From the NCBI GenBank assembly GCA_002361535.1, contig DETG01000080.1:1-16909 (forward strand): a stretch of 16,909 bases of DNA, given 5' to 3'. This DNA comes from Prevotella sp. UBA3294 (lineage in GTDB: Bacteria > Bacteroidota > Bacteroidia > Bacteroidales > Bacteroidaceae). The number at the start of each line of letters is the position of its first letter. Positions within the stretch are counted from its first letter, which is position 1. The translations under genes and the position numbers were made by a program. The notes under the pieces are model-generated. The model was not told the origin of the DNA. It was given only the letters and a program-made list of their open reading frames with translations, and did not search any database. Of this stretch, positions 1 to 6,920 are shown in pieces.

Positions 1-60
1 AGTTCATAGTTCATAATGCATAGTTATTTCCGTGATCTCTGTGCTTTCTGTGTGAGATAA
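1..60. repeat. Window-edge copy of an 84-bp dispersed repeat (9-base-periodic leader of E1)
   Basis: Bases 8-91 match 3723-3806 with a single mismatch (72 versus 3787). The segment contains a run of AGTTCAT-type units followed by a 9-base-periodic stretch at about 34-57 (TCCGTGATC, TCTGTGCTT, TCTGTGTGA). At the second copy this sequence directly follows, and supplies the stop codon of, the AAA-ATPase-like gene. A similar gene could therefore end just left of this window. That is an inference, because the left side is not visible. Confidence 0.8.
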
Positions 61-63
61 TAG

Positions 64-155
64 TATCTGCAGAATCTGCGTAATCCGCATGCCAAATAAT
101 TGAACAAGATATGTTGGAGTTAAAGGTCATGCAGATCTCGCAGATTTCGCAGATA
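64..155. repeat. Palindromic element E1 (ATCTGC family)
   Basis: The left arm carries three 9-base units starting ATCTGC, ATCTGC and ATCCGC and ends in GCATGCC. A central segment of about 35 bases follows, with the conserved stretch GATATGTTGGAGTTAAA. The right arm begins GTCATGCAGATCTCGC and is the imperfect reverse complement of the left arm, ending GCAGATA. Related copies lie at 1701-1791, 1821-1914, 3779-3861, 3891-3983, 4381-4470 and 12127-12216. Single-stranded DNA or RNA from it could fold into a long hairpin. Confidence 0.85.
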
Positions 156-160
156 TATAT

Positions 161-255
161 TTATAACGGAATAAACAGAAATAAACGGAAGAACGGAAAT
201 TTCTGTGTGAGGTCATATTCGTGTTCGTCATAATCTTTTTGGATAATTCTTTGGA
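161..255. repeat. Dispersed module shared with the region upstream of the first glycosyltransferase
   Basis: Bases 161-202 resemble 4621-4662 (both contain AACGGAAGAACGGAAATTT), and 229-255 resembles 4738-4765 (both contain GATAATT just after a T-rich run). Here the module runs into the promoter of the first AAA ATPase. At the second site the -7 box is gone and the glycosyltransferase gene follows. The second copy may be a scar of a lost ATPase cassette. Confidence 0.55.
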
Positions 256-281
256 AGATTAGATAAAAGGTTGTATATTTG
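250..281 (+). promoter_or_regulatory. Bacteroidetes-type promoter for the DUF234 ATPase
   Basis: A -33 TTTG lies at 250-253 and a -7 TATATTTG (TAnnTTTG) at 274-281, separated by exactly 20 bases. This matches the sigma-ABfr consensus known from Bacteroides. The same 20-base spacing is seen at 2099-2130 in front of the second ATPase. Transcription would start near 288, leaving a leader of about 60 bases that contains the palindrome at 291-309. Confidence 0.75.
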
Positions 282-290
282 CAGTGAAAT

Positions 291-309
291 AGCCATTTCG
301 GAAATGGCT
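291..309. promoter_or_regulatory. 19-bp perfect palindrome, candidate operator
   Basis: Two 9-base arms (AGCCATTTC and GAAATGGCT) flank a single central G. They lie just downstream of the -7 box, across or next to the predicted transcription start. A one-base centre is poor for an RNA hairpin but suits a dimeric DNA-binding protein, so an operator is the simpler reading. The ATPase, or a regulator encoded elsewhere, could be the ligand. No direct evidence identifies it. Confidence 0.5.
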
Positions 310-349
310 GTTTCGGAAGTTAAGGCTCAGTATTACAACTATTTACAGT

Positions 350-1669
350 ATGAAATTCTACGACAGAGAACAAGAAATATCCTTCTTGAGAGAGACTCGG
401 GACGCGGCAGAGAAGGTGGCTCGCTTCACGGTGGTGACCGGCCGAAGGCGTATCGGCAAGACTACGCTCATTAGGGAGGCTTACAAGGATGAGTCCTTTG
501 TGTATTTCTTCGTGGCCAGGAAGGCGGAATCGGACTTGTGCGAGGCGTATCAGGAGGAAATCAGTGAGAAGCTGGGCATCCCCACACTTGGCAGCAGCAG
601 GCACTTCAGTGAGATATTCCGCTACTTGATGCAGCTGTCGCAGACCAAGAGCTTTACATTGGTGATAGACGAGTTCCAGGATTTTTTTCGGGTGAACAAG
701 GCTGTATACAGCGAAATGCAGAACATCTGGGATGAGTATGAGAAAACATCGAAGATTAATTTGGTGGTGTGCGGCAGTATCTACTCGCTCATGCAGAAAA
801 TATTCAAGAACAAGAAGGAGCCTCTGTATGGAAGGAATACCGCTGAATTGAGGGTGAAACCTTTCAAGCCTTCGGTGCTGAAGCAGATTATGGCGGATGC
901 TAAGCCTGGCTACAGTAAGGAGGATCTGTTGGCCATGTTCACCTTTACGGGTGGTGTGGCTAAATACGTGGGTCAGCTGGTAGATGGTGGCGCTCTTGAC
1001 AAGGATTCCATGATTCGGTACATCATCGGCCCCAATTCGACTTTCCTGAACGAGGGTAAGAACAACCTGATAGAGGAGTTTGGCAAAGACTACGGCATCT
1101 ATTTCTCCATTCTTTCGTGCATAGCCAGAGGTAAGAACACTCGCAGCGAGATTGAGGATGTGATAGGCAAGGAGGTTGGGGGATACCTGACCAACCTGAC
1201 TGAAGAGTATGAGCTGATAAGCAAGCGACAGCCTCTGTTTGAGAAGAGTACGAACAAGAATGTGCGTTATGAACTGGACGATGTGTTCTACAATTTCTGG
1301 TTCCGCTTTGTCTTCAAGTACAACTACATCATTGAGATTGAAAACTATGGCAAGCTACAGGAGATCATCGGGCGCGACTACAGTACGTTCAGCGGATTGA
1401 TGTTGGAACGGTATTTCCAACGTGTGGCGATGGAATCCGGTGAGTTTACCCGCATTGGCCGTTGGTGGGATAGACGGGGTGAAAACGAGATTGACATGAT
1501 TGCTGAGGATGAGTTGAATGACCGCGTGGTATTCTACGAGATCAAACGCCAGGCAGAGGAAATCAGCATCGGTGTCCTGAAGCAGCGGGCAGAGGTGATG
1601 CTACAGGCGACTCACCAGTTCAAGAAGTATGATGTATCATACAAGGGACTGTCGATGGAGGAGATGTAA
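350..1669 (+). CDS. AAA ATPase with C-terminal DUF234 (PD-(D/E)XK-like) domain
   Basis: A predicted 439-residue cytoplasmic P-loop ATPase of the archaeal-ATPase/DUF234 type. Walker A is GRRRIGKTT (residues 31-39) and Walker B is LVIDEFQDF (about 104-112). A sensor-like segment VVCGSIYSLM lies near residue 140. The C-terminal part carries a restriction-nuclease-like signature, EIDMIAE (D382) followed by FYEIKRQ (E397, K399). These are full-length features for the family. The start at 350 is the first ATG in frame and has no clear Shine-Dalgarno, as is common in Bacteroidetes. The gene has its own promoter at 250-281 with a palindrome in the leader. It is monocistronic and sits between palindromic elements E1 and E2. 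The biological role of this family is not settled; defence, mobile-element maintenance and DNA repair have all been suggested for related proteins. Confidence 0.88.
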   Translation: MKFYDREQEISFLRETRDAAEKVARFTVVTGRRRIGKTTLIREAYKDESFVYFFVARKAESDLCEAYQEEISEKLGIPTLGSSRHFSEIFRYLMQLSQTKSFTLVIDEFQDFFRVNKAVYSEMQNIWDEYEKTSKINLVVCGSIYSLMQKIFKNKKEPLYGRNTAELRVKPFKPSVLKQIMADAKPGYSKEDLLAMFTFTGGVAKYVGQLVDGGALDKDSMIRYIIGPNSTFLNEGKNNLIEEFGKDYGIYFSILSCIARGKNTRSEIEDVIGKEVGGYLTNLTEEYELISKRQPLFEKSTNKNVRYELDDVFYNFWFRFVFKYNYIIEIENYGKLQEIIGRDYSTFSGLMLERYFQRVAMESGEFTRIGRWWDRRGENEIDMIAEDELNDRVVFYEIKRQAEEISIGVLKQRAEVMLQATHQFKKYDVSYKGLSMEEM

Positions 1670-1700
1670 ATATAGACAAAAGTTTTTTTTAGACATAAAA

Positions 1701-1791
1701 TATCTGCAGGATCTGCGTAATCTGCATGCCAGAATAAATACTTAGATATGTGATGGTTTTTAAGTCATGCAGATCTCGCTGATTTAGCAGA
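1701..1791. repeat. Palindromic element E2 (ATCTGC family)
   Basis: The left arm starts TATCTGCAGGATCTGCG, the middle contains AATAAATACTTAGATA, and the right arm AAGTCATGCAGATCTCGC ends GATTTAGCAGA. The arms are imperfect inverted repeats of about 30 bases. The middle sequence is nearly the same as in E7 (12127-12216), so the family is defined by its loop as well as its arms. Confidence 0.85.
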
Positions 1792-1820
1792 AAAATAATT
1801 CTATCATGGACTAAGTGGGA

Positions 1821-1914
1821 AATCTGCAGGATCTGCGTAATCTGCATGCGCAAATAAATACTATTTATATGTGTTGTGTTCAAGTCATGCAGATCTCGCA
1901 GATTTAGCAGATAT
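1821..1914. repeat. Palindromic element E3 (ATCTGC family)
   Basis: It has the same architecture as E2 and lies 29 bases after it. The stretch 1791-1848 (end of E2, linker, left arm of E3) is identical to 3861-3918 (end of E4, linker, left arm of E5). The doublet therefore moved or was duplicated as a unit, and now flanks the second ATPase gene on both sides. Confidence 0.85.
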
Positions 1915-2098
1915 ATAATCAGCCTGTACGGCTGGGGCCTTTAAAAATCTCACACAGATACCACAGATACCACGGATAATTATCAGCCTGTACGGCTGAA
2001 GGGGTTTTGAACACGGATTGCACGAATCGCACGGATGTAGCCTGTACGGCACTGGGAATAGGAAGTTTCACCCGGTAATACAAACAAAGAGAGTTTTA

Positions 2099-2130
2099 TT
2101 TGCTTTTGTTCTCGTTTATTTGTATCTTTG
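2099..2130 (+). promoter_or_regulatory. Bacteroidetes-type promoter for the AAA-ATPase-like gene
   Basis: TTTG at 2099-2102 and TATCTTTG at 2123-2130 are separated by exactly 20 bases and match the TTTG/TAnnTTTG consensus. The box lies about 30 bases upstream of the ribosome-binding site. The promoter lies downstream of the repeat cluster, so the gene appears independently expressed. Confidence 0.78.
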
Positions 2131-2152
2131 CAGCGACATAGAATGTTGATCT

Positions 2153-2159
2153 AAGGAGG
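2153..2159 (+). promoter_or_regulatory. Strong ribosome-binding site that decides the start
   Basis: AAGGAGG at 2153-2159 is the only near-perfect Shine-Dalgarno seen in front of a gene in this window. ATG codons occur at 2161 and 2167 in the same frame. Only 2167 has a workable spacing (7 bases; 2161 would have 1). The start is therefore placed at 2167, giving a protein that begins MKYPIG. Confidence 0.75.
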
Positions 2160-2166
2160 AATGATA

Positions 2167-3717
2167 ATGAAATACCCGATAGGAATACAAAATTTTGAAA
2201 GAATCCGCAGGGAGGGTTATGTCTATGTGGACAAGACAGCCTTGGTGTATAAGTTGGTGTCTGAGGGAAGTTATTACTTCCTTTCGCGTCCCCGCCGTTT
2301 CGGTAAGTCATTGCTGCTGTCAACGTTCGAGGCTTACTTCCAAGGGAAGAAGGAACTGTTTGAAGGACTGGCGATTGCCGAGAAGGAGACGGAATGGAAG
2401 GAGTATCCCATTCTGCATCTGGATCTGAATACGGAGAAATATGATTCACCTGAGGCCCTTGACCGTCAGCTGAACACCCATTTGAAAATTTGGGAGGAAC
2501 TTTTCGGCAGTGAATCGTATGAGGAATCTCTTTCTGCCCGTTTCCAGGGCGTGATCCGCCGTGCCTACGGGAAAACAGGTCGGCAGGTAGTGATCCTTGT
2601 CGATGAATATGACAAACCGCTACTTCAGGCTATCGGCAACGAGGATTTACAATCAGAGTACCGTTCCACGCTAAAAGCGTTCTACGGTGCCTTGAAGTCG
2701 TGCGACCGCTATATCAAGTTCGCCTTTCTGACGGGTGTGACGAAGTTCGGCAGGGTGAGCGTGTTCAGCGACCTGAACAACCTGATAGACCTTTCCATGC
2801 TTCCGCAGTTCACCACCATCTGTGGTATTACTGAGGAAGAACTGCATGAGAACTTCGATGCCAGTGTAGCCGAACTGGCAAAAGCCAATGGCATGGATGT
2901 CTCTGAGTGTTACGAAAGGCTGAAGGAAGACTTCGACGGTTATCATTTCGATGCAGGCGTTCCTGGGGTGTATAACCCGTTCAGTCTGCTGAATACCCTG
3001 AGCTATTCTGTCTTTCGCGATTACTGGTTCGAGACGGGCACGCCTTCGTTCCTTGTCCGTCAGTTGCAGAAGACAGACTATCCGCTGGATCAGATGACGG
3101 AGGATGAACTATATGCCGACACGCTGAACTCGATCGATGTTATGGACGAGAACCCGCTGCCGCTGTTGTATCAGAGCGGGTACTTGACTATCAAGGATTA
3201 TGACACACGGTTCAAGACCTATCGGCTCGGTTTTCCGAACCGTGAAGTGCGGGAAGGTTTCATCAAATATCTCGTCCCTTTTTATACACCGAGGAAAACA
3301 GATAAGTCGCAGTTGCCTGTGTCCGTCATGGTCAAGTGTGTTGAGACAGGTAACGCCGATGGTTTCATGCGGCAGTTGGAAACGTTGTTTGCGAAGGGTG
3401 ATTATCAGATCATGGGTGACCGGGAACTTTATTTCCAGAATGCGATGTATGTGATCTTCATGCTGTTGGGCTTGTATGTGGATGTGGAGCGTCATACCAC
3501 GGATGGTCGGATGGATATCCTGCTTCAGACAAAGGATTATGTCTATATCTTCGAACTGAAGATCGACCAGAGCGCGGATGCCGCTTTGCAGCAGATAGAG
3601 GAGAAACAGTATGCCGCTCCCTTTGCGGATGACCCACGTAAACTGTTCAAAATCGGTATGAATTTCTCCACAGAGACAAAGAGGATTGATGACTGGAAGA
3701 TAGTTCATAGTTCATAG
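2167..3717 (+). CDS. AAA-ATPase-like protein with C-terminal PDDEXK_9 nuclease domain
   Basis: A predicted 516-residue protein of the AAA-ATPase_like/DUF1703 group, abundant in Bacteroidales. The N terminus has the family hallmark YVDKT (residues 20-24) and a Walker A-like RPRRFGKS (41-48). A Walker B-like ILVDEYDKP lies near residue 142. The C terminus shows the nuclease-like signature GRMDILLQ (D450) and YIFELK (E463, K465). The last codons and the TAG stop fall inside a run of AGTTCAT units belonging to the downstream repeat, so the tail WKIVHSS is partly repeat-encoded. The gene has its own promoter and ribosome-binding site and is flanked by directly repeated E2-E3 and E4-E5 doublets. 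The molecular function of the family is unknown. The high copy number of such genes in related genomes, together with the flanks seen here, suggests a mobile or selfish nature. Confidence 0.85.
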   Translation: MKYPIGIQNFERIRREGYVYVDKTALVYKLVSEGSYYFLSRPRRFGKSLLLSTFEAYFQGKKELFEGLAIAEKETEWKEYPILHLDLNTEKYDSPEALDRQLNTHLKIWEELFGSESYEESLSARFQGVIRRAYGKTGRQVVILVDEYDKPLLQAIGNEDLQSEYRSTLKAFYGALKSCDRYIKFAFLTGVTKFGRVSVFSDLNNLIDLSMLPQFTTICGITEEELHENFDASVAELAKANGMDVSECYERLKEDFDGYHFDAGVPGVYNPFSLLNTLSYSVFRDYWFETGTPSFLVRQLQKTDYPLDQMTEDELYADTLNSIDVMDENPLPLLYQSGYLTIKDYDTRFKTYRLGFPNREVREGFIKYLVPFYTPRKTDKSQLPVSVMVKCVETGNADGFMRQLETLFAKGDYQIMGDRELYFQNAMYVIFMLLGLYVDVERHTTDGRMDILLQTKDYVYIFELKIDQSADAALQQIEEKQYAAPFADDPRKLFKIGMNFSTETKRIDDWKIVHSS

Positions 3718-3778
3718 TTCAAAGTTCATAATGCATAGTTATTTCCGTGATCTCTGTGCTTTCTGTGTGAGATAATAG

Positions 3779-3861
3779 TATCTGCATAATCTGCGTAATC
3801 CGCATGACAAAAAAAATTATGTTGGAGTGAAAAGTCATGCAGATCTGGCGGATATAGCAGA
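3779..3861. repeat. Palindromic element E4 (ATCTGC family)
   Basis: A shorter copy with the left arm TATCTGCATAATCTGCG, the loop TTATGTTGGAGTGAAAAG and the right arm GTCATGCAGATCTGGC ending ATAGCAGA. With its leader (3723-3778) it repeats the beginning of the window at 84 of bases 8-91 minus one mismatch. It starts 62 bases after the AAA-ATPase-like stop codon. Confidence 0.83.
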
Positions 3862-3890
3862 AAAATAATTCTATCATGGACTAAGTGGGA

Positions 3891-3983
3891 AATCTGCAGG
3901 ATCTGCGTAATCTGCATGCTATAATAAATACATAGATTCTTGTTGGAGTTTAAGTCATGCAGATCTTGCGGATTTCGCAGATA
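3891..3983. repeat. Palindromic element E5 (ATCTGC family), upstream of the GxxExxY gene
   Basis: The left arm AATCTGCAGGATCTGCG, a loop with AATAAATACATAGA, and the right arm ending GATTTCGCAGATA. The GxxExxY start codon follows 15 bases later, and the next element (E6) begins on the last base of that gene's stop codon. Any promoter for the gene must therefore lie in or before this element. Confidence 0.85.
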
Positions 3984-3997
3984 CAATGCGATAATAT

Positions 3998-4381
3998 ATG
4001 ACAGAGAACCAGATTTCATACAAGATAAGAGGAGCCATTTACAAAGTTTACAATACACTTGGCCCAGGACTGTTGGAAAGCGTTTATGAAGAGGCACTTG
4101 CATACCAATTAAAAAAGGAAGGGTGTAAGGTGGAATGCCAAGTGGTGGTACCTCTTTTCTATGACGGTCAACAGCTTGGAACGGATTTGCGTATAGACTT
4201 GTTAGTAGATAATAAGGTAATCGTTGAGCTTAAGTCTGTTCTTGAAATGAAAGAGGTGTTTTTCAAGCAGATAAGGACATATCTGAAACTGATGGGTATA
4301 AAGCTTGGTATCTTGGTGAATTTCACCACCGAAGATATTAATGAGAGCATCTATCGTATTGTGAATGGGTTGGATGATTAA
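3998..4381 (+). CDS. GxxExxY family protein (PDDEXK_3 nuclease-like)
   Basis: A predicted 127-residue soluble protein carrying the family-naming motif GLLESVY (G24, E27, Y30). A PD-(D/E)XK-like core follows: LRIDLLV (D67) and VIVELK (E77, K79). Length and motif order fit a complete member. No enzymatic activity is established for this family to my knowledge. The context is striking: the gene is sandwiched between palindromic elements E5 and E6, with only 14 bases separating E5 from the ATG and the TAA stop sharing its last base with E6. No Shine-Dalgarno or TAnnTTTG box is visible. The arrangement suggests that the element and gene form a unit, comparable in principle to REP sequences and their RAYT transposases, though the protein fold is unrelated to RAYT. 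Confidence 0.9.
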   Translation: MTENQISYKIRGAIYKVYNTLGPGLLESVYEEALAYQLKKEGCKVECQVVVPLFYDGQQLGTDLRIDLLVDNKVIVELKSVLEMKEVFFKQIRTYLKLMGIKLGILVNFTTEDINESIYRIVNGLDD

Positions 4382-4470
4382 ATCTGCAGAATCTGCGTAA
4401 TCTGCATGCAAAAAAATGAACAGGATATGTTGGAGTTAAAAGTCATGCAGATCTGGCGGATATAGCGGAT
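4381..4470. repeat. Palindromic element E6 (ATCTGC family), starting in the GxxExxY stop codon
   Basis: The left arm AATCTGCAGAATCTGCG is followed by a loop containing GAACAGGATATGTTGGAG, nearly identical to that of E1. The right arm AGTCATGCAGATCTGGC ends ATAGCGGAT. The first A is the third base of the TAA stop at 4379-4381. Confidence 0.85.
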
Positions 4471-4848
4471 GTTTAATCAGCCTGTACGGCTGGGGTAAGC
4501 TCACACAGATATCACAGATGCCACAGATTCAATCAGCCAATACGGCTGATAGTCCTCAAAGTCCAAAAAGTCCGTAGGCAACAATTAAGTCATGTGGATC
4601 TGGCGGATACTGCGGATATATATAACGGAATAAACTGAAAATTAACGGAAGAACGGAAATTTGTCAGTTGAATCAGATTTCTACATCCCTCCTTTGAGTC
4701 TTAAACGTTACATTGAAAACGAGAATTATCTGAAAAGGATAATCTTTTTTGGATAATTGTTTGAAACGAGTCACGCAGCTTCGCTGCTTTTGAACGGCCG
4801 TAGGCCTTTTGAACATTGAACGCAGTTCTGCTGCATAAATAGATAACA
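4471..4848. repeat. Noncoding repeat mosaic before the glycosyltransferase operon
   Basis: No gene is supported. CAGCC...GGCTG mini-hairpins lie at 4478-4492 and 4534-4548. 9-base-periodic runs include a CACAGAT-type stretch (about 4503-4530) and AGTCCTCAA, AGTCCAAAA, AGTCCGTAG (about 4552-4578). Bases 4621-4662 and 4738-4765 repeat parts of 161-255. The last 70 bases hold three short GC-rich inverted repeats (GCAGCTTCGCTGC, GGCCGTAGGCC, GCAGTTCTGCTGC), separated by TGAAC-containing spacers. No exact TAnnTTTG box is seen, so the operon promoter is undetermined. Confidence 0.65.
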
Positions 4849-5979
4849 ATGAAGATATTTTTGGTATGTAATTCATTAGGGGGTGGTGGTGCTGAGCGTG
4901 TGCATGTGAACCTTGCCAATGGCTTCGCGAAGCGAGGGCATGAGGTGTACTTGATAGCCGATGTCAATCAGCCTGCATCCTATCCAGTGGATGAACAAGT
5001 GCATGTACTGCCTCTATGTCCCCAGTCTTCGAAAAAAATCGTGAAATGGGGTAAGGCTGTTTTATGGTTGCGGAAATACGTGAAGCAATATAAACCCGAT
5101 GTGGTGATCGGGAATATGCATTTGTGTTCCCTCATTTCTCGAATAGCCAGTGTCGGACTGCATACACCTGTTGTCATGACTATTCACCATGCGCTGGCAA
5201 GCAACCATATTGATTTTAGTAAAGCAGAACAATTTTTAGATAGGCATTCTCCTTCTATTTATGCTGCCACTGTAGTGTTGACTGAGGCTGATAAAAAGGT
5301 GATGAATAATAAGTATCACAAGAAGAATAACATCGTTGTAATCCCCAATCCATTAACCTTTACCCCTGTTCACGAAACAGACAATGGTGAGATGATCAAT
5401 GACAAAGGTACTGTAATTGAAAAAGAAAAGATTATCTTTGCAGCAGGTCGTTTAAATGACTGGAAGTGTAAAGGATGGGATCTTCTGATTAAAGCAGCAG
5501 GTAATCTAAAAAAACAATTAGTTGATAAAGGATGGAAAATCCAGATTGCTGGAACGGGTAGTGAGGAAGACTTGAAATTCCTGAAGCAGTTGAGTAGGGA
5601 GAATGGAGTGGAGGATACCGTGGAGTTCCTAGGCTATCGTACGGATATGAAAGAGCTTTACCAAAAAGCATCTATTTATTGTCTGAGCAGTCGTAGTGAG
5701 GGTCTTCCCATGGTGTTGATCGAGGCGATGAGTCAGGGGTGTGCACCTGTAGCCTGTGAAAATTTAGGCAGGACACGAGAGATTATTACAAATGATGATG
5801 AGGGGATTCTTTTTAAAACTGCCGATATAAATGATCTTGCTAAACGGTTATCTTCAATGATTTCCACTCCCTCAAAGAGGAATCAAATCCAATCTGCTGT
5901 CATTAAAAGATCTGAATATTATCAGATTGATAATATTGTTAAAATGTGGGAGACTCTTTTCAATACAGTTTGTCACTGA
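4849..5979 (+). CDS. GT4-family glycosyltransferase (GT-B fold)
   Basis: A predicted 376-residue cytoplasmic enzyme that would transfer a sugar from an activated nucleotide donor to a lipid-linked glycan. The N-terminal domain opens with MKIFLVCNSLGGGGAERV, where the glycine-rich loop and AERV (residues 11-18) are typical of GT4 enzymes. The C-terminal donor-binding domain contains FAAGRLNDWKCKGWDLLI, then VEFLGYRTDMKELY and the EX7E motif EGLPMVLIE (E284, E292). The length is normal for the family. The start at 4849 follows an AT-rich leader with no Shine-Dalgarno. It is the first gene of a same-strand run ending near 9008, with 26 bases before the ATP-grasp gene. Donor and acceptor cannot be read from sequence. 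Confidence 0.9.
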   Translation: MKIFLVCNSLGGGGAERVHVNLANGFAKRGHEVYLIADVNQPASYPVDEQVHVLPLCPQSSKKIVKWGKAVLWLRKYVKQYKPDVVIGNMHLCSLISRIASVGLHTPVVMTIHHALASNHIDFSKAEQFLDRHSPSIYAATVVLTEADKKVMNNKYHKKNNIVVIPNPLTFTPVHETDNGEMINDKGTVIEKEKIIFAAGRLNDWKCKGWDLLIKAAGNLKKQLVDKGWKIQIAGTGSEEDLKFLKQLSRENGVEDTVEFLGYRTDMKELYQKASIYCLSSRSEGLPMVLIEAMSQGCAPVACENLGRTREIITNDDEGILFKTADINDLAKRLSSMISTPSKRNQIQSAVIKRSEYYQIDNIVKMWETLFNTVCH

Positions 5980-6005
5980 TATTTACCTTTCATAGATAAT
6001 TTATT

Positions 6006-6920
6006 ATGCATCCGAAAATAAAAAAAGCTTTAAAAGATCCCTATTTCGCCTGTGGGCTACTCCTGAATAAACTGGGGCGTTTCATTAGTGATGAAAAGTT
6101 TGTGAGGTGGAGTTATTATCTAACATTTCATCGGAAATTGAATTTGGAGAATCCACAGACCTATAACGAGAAACTTCAGTGGCTGAAGTTATATGATCGT
6201 CATGACGAATATGCACAGATGGTGGATAAATGTGAGGCAAAAAAGTATGTCGCTTCAATCATTGGAGAGGAATATATCATTCCAACATTAGGTGTTTATA
6301 ACTCATTTGATGAAATCAATTTCGATGAACTACCTAATCAGTTCGTGCTCAAATGTACGCATGATTCCGGAGGCGTGGCTATATGTAGAGATAAAAGCAC
6401 TTTTGATTTTGAGAAGGCAAAGAAGTTGCTGTCTCGGAATCTTAAAAGGAATAAATACTGGACAAGTAGGGAGTATCCATATAAGAATATTCGTCCACGC
6501 ATTATCGCAGAAAAGTATATGGAGCAAGAGGATGGAGAGTCTCTAAGAGACTATAAAGTTTTGTGCTTTCATGGAAAAGCAAAATTGATAGAACTACATC
6601 GCTTCAGATATACAGATAAACAAAGCCAAGATTTTTACGACATCAATTGGAATAAAACATCCATATCACAGGGAGGAGGCTTTATAGATAAATCAGACTG
6701 TTTGTTCCCCAAACCCGAGAATCTTGGTAACATGCTTCATCTTAGTGAATTGTTGACTAAGGACATGATTCATTGTCGGGTGGATTGGTACGATATTGCA
6801 GGAAGTCTTTATTTTGGTGAACTTACTTTTTTTGATGGTAGCGGATTAGATCCTTTTGATGATAATAAAGATGATTTGCTATTAGGCTCATGGATTAATG
6901 TTGAAAGAAGTGGAGATTGA
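6006..6920 (+). CDS. TupA-like ATP-grasp ligase
   Basis: A predicted 304-residue ATP-grasp protein of the TupA-like group found in polysaccharide loci. TupA in an alkaliphilic Bacillus is linked to teichuronopeptide synthesis, and the fold usually forms amide bonds with an acyl phosphate intermediate. Seen here: NPQTYNEKLQWLKLYDR in the N-terminal third, FVLKCTHDSGG (residues 113-123, nucleotide-binding strand and loop), PRIIAEKYME and LRDYKVLCF in the middle, and the metal-binding segment GELTFFDGSG (271-280). The C terminus is short: after GSWINVERSGD it stops, whereas the homologous fragment at 8886-9008 continues for about 15 more residues. Its stop codon overlaps the arginase start by 23 bases, pointing to coupled translation. 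Substrate is unknown; amino-acid addition to a sugar is the inference. Confidence 0.85.
   Translation: MHPKIKKALKDPYFACGLLLNKLGRFISDEKFVRWSYYLTFHRKLNLENPQTYNEKLQWLKLYDRHDEYAQMVDKCEAKKYVASIIGEEYIIPTLGVYNSFDEINFDELPNQFVLKCTHDSGGVAICRDKSTFDFEKAKKLLSRNLKRNKYWTSREYPYKNIRPRIIAEKYMEQEDGESLRDYKVLCFHGKAKLIELHRFRYTDKQSQDFYDINWNKTSISQGGGFIDKSDCLFPKPENLGNMLHLSELLTKDMIHCRVDWYDIAGSLYFGELTFFDGSGLDPFDDNKDDLLLGSWINVERSGD

Larger units (their letters stand above)
1670..2098. repeat. Noncoding repeat cluster between the two ATPase genes
   Basis: No credible gene is present. The stretch holds elements E2 and E3, joined by a linker at 1791-1820 that is identical to the E4-E5 linker at 3861-3890. CAGCCTGTACGGCTG mini-hairpins lie at 1920-1934 and 1984-1998, with a decayed copy near 2039. 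Two 9-base-periodic runs follow other cores: CACAGATAC, CACAGATAC, CACGGATAA (about 1953-1979), then an ACACGGATT, GCACGAATC, GCACGGATG run (about 2010-2037). Confidence 0.75.

Noticed and set aside
271..474. Small plus-strand reading frame overlapping the ATPase start
   Set aside because: It runs through the promoter -7 box, the palindrome and the first codons of the ATPase in another frame. Its protein has no recognisable pattern.
1689..1883. Minus-strand frame of 64 residues across E2 and E3
   Set aside because: A repeat translation (QITQILQISH-type units) without start signals.
3726..4103. Minus-strand frame of 125 residues across E4 and E5
   Set aside because: The protein is the translated 9-base repeats (HADYADYAD-type periodicity) and overlaps the GxxExxY gene.
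1701..4470. Insertion-sequence ends or a DDE transposon
   Set aside because: The repeats are many, short and hairpin-like, and no transposase-type gene or target-site duplication is visible.
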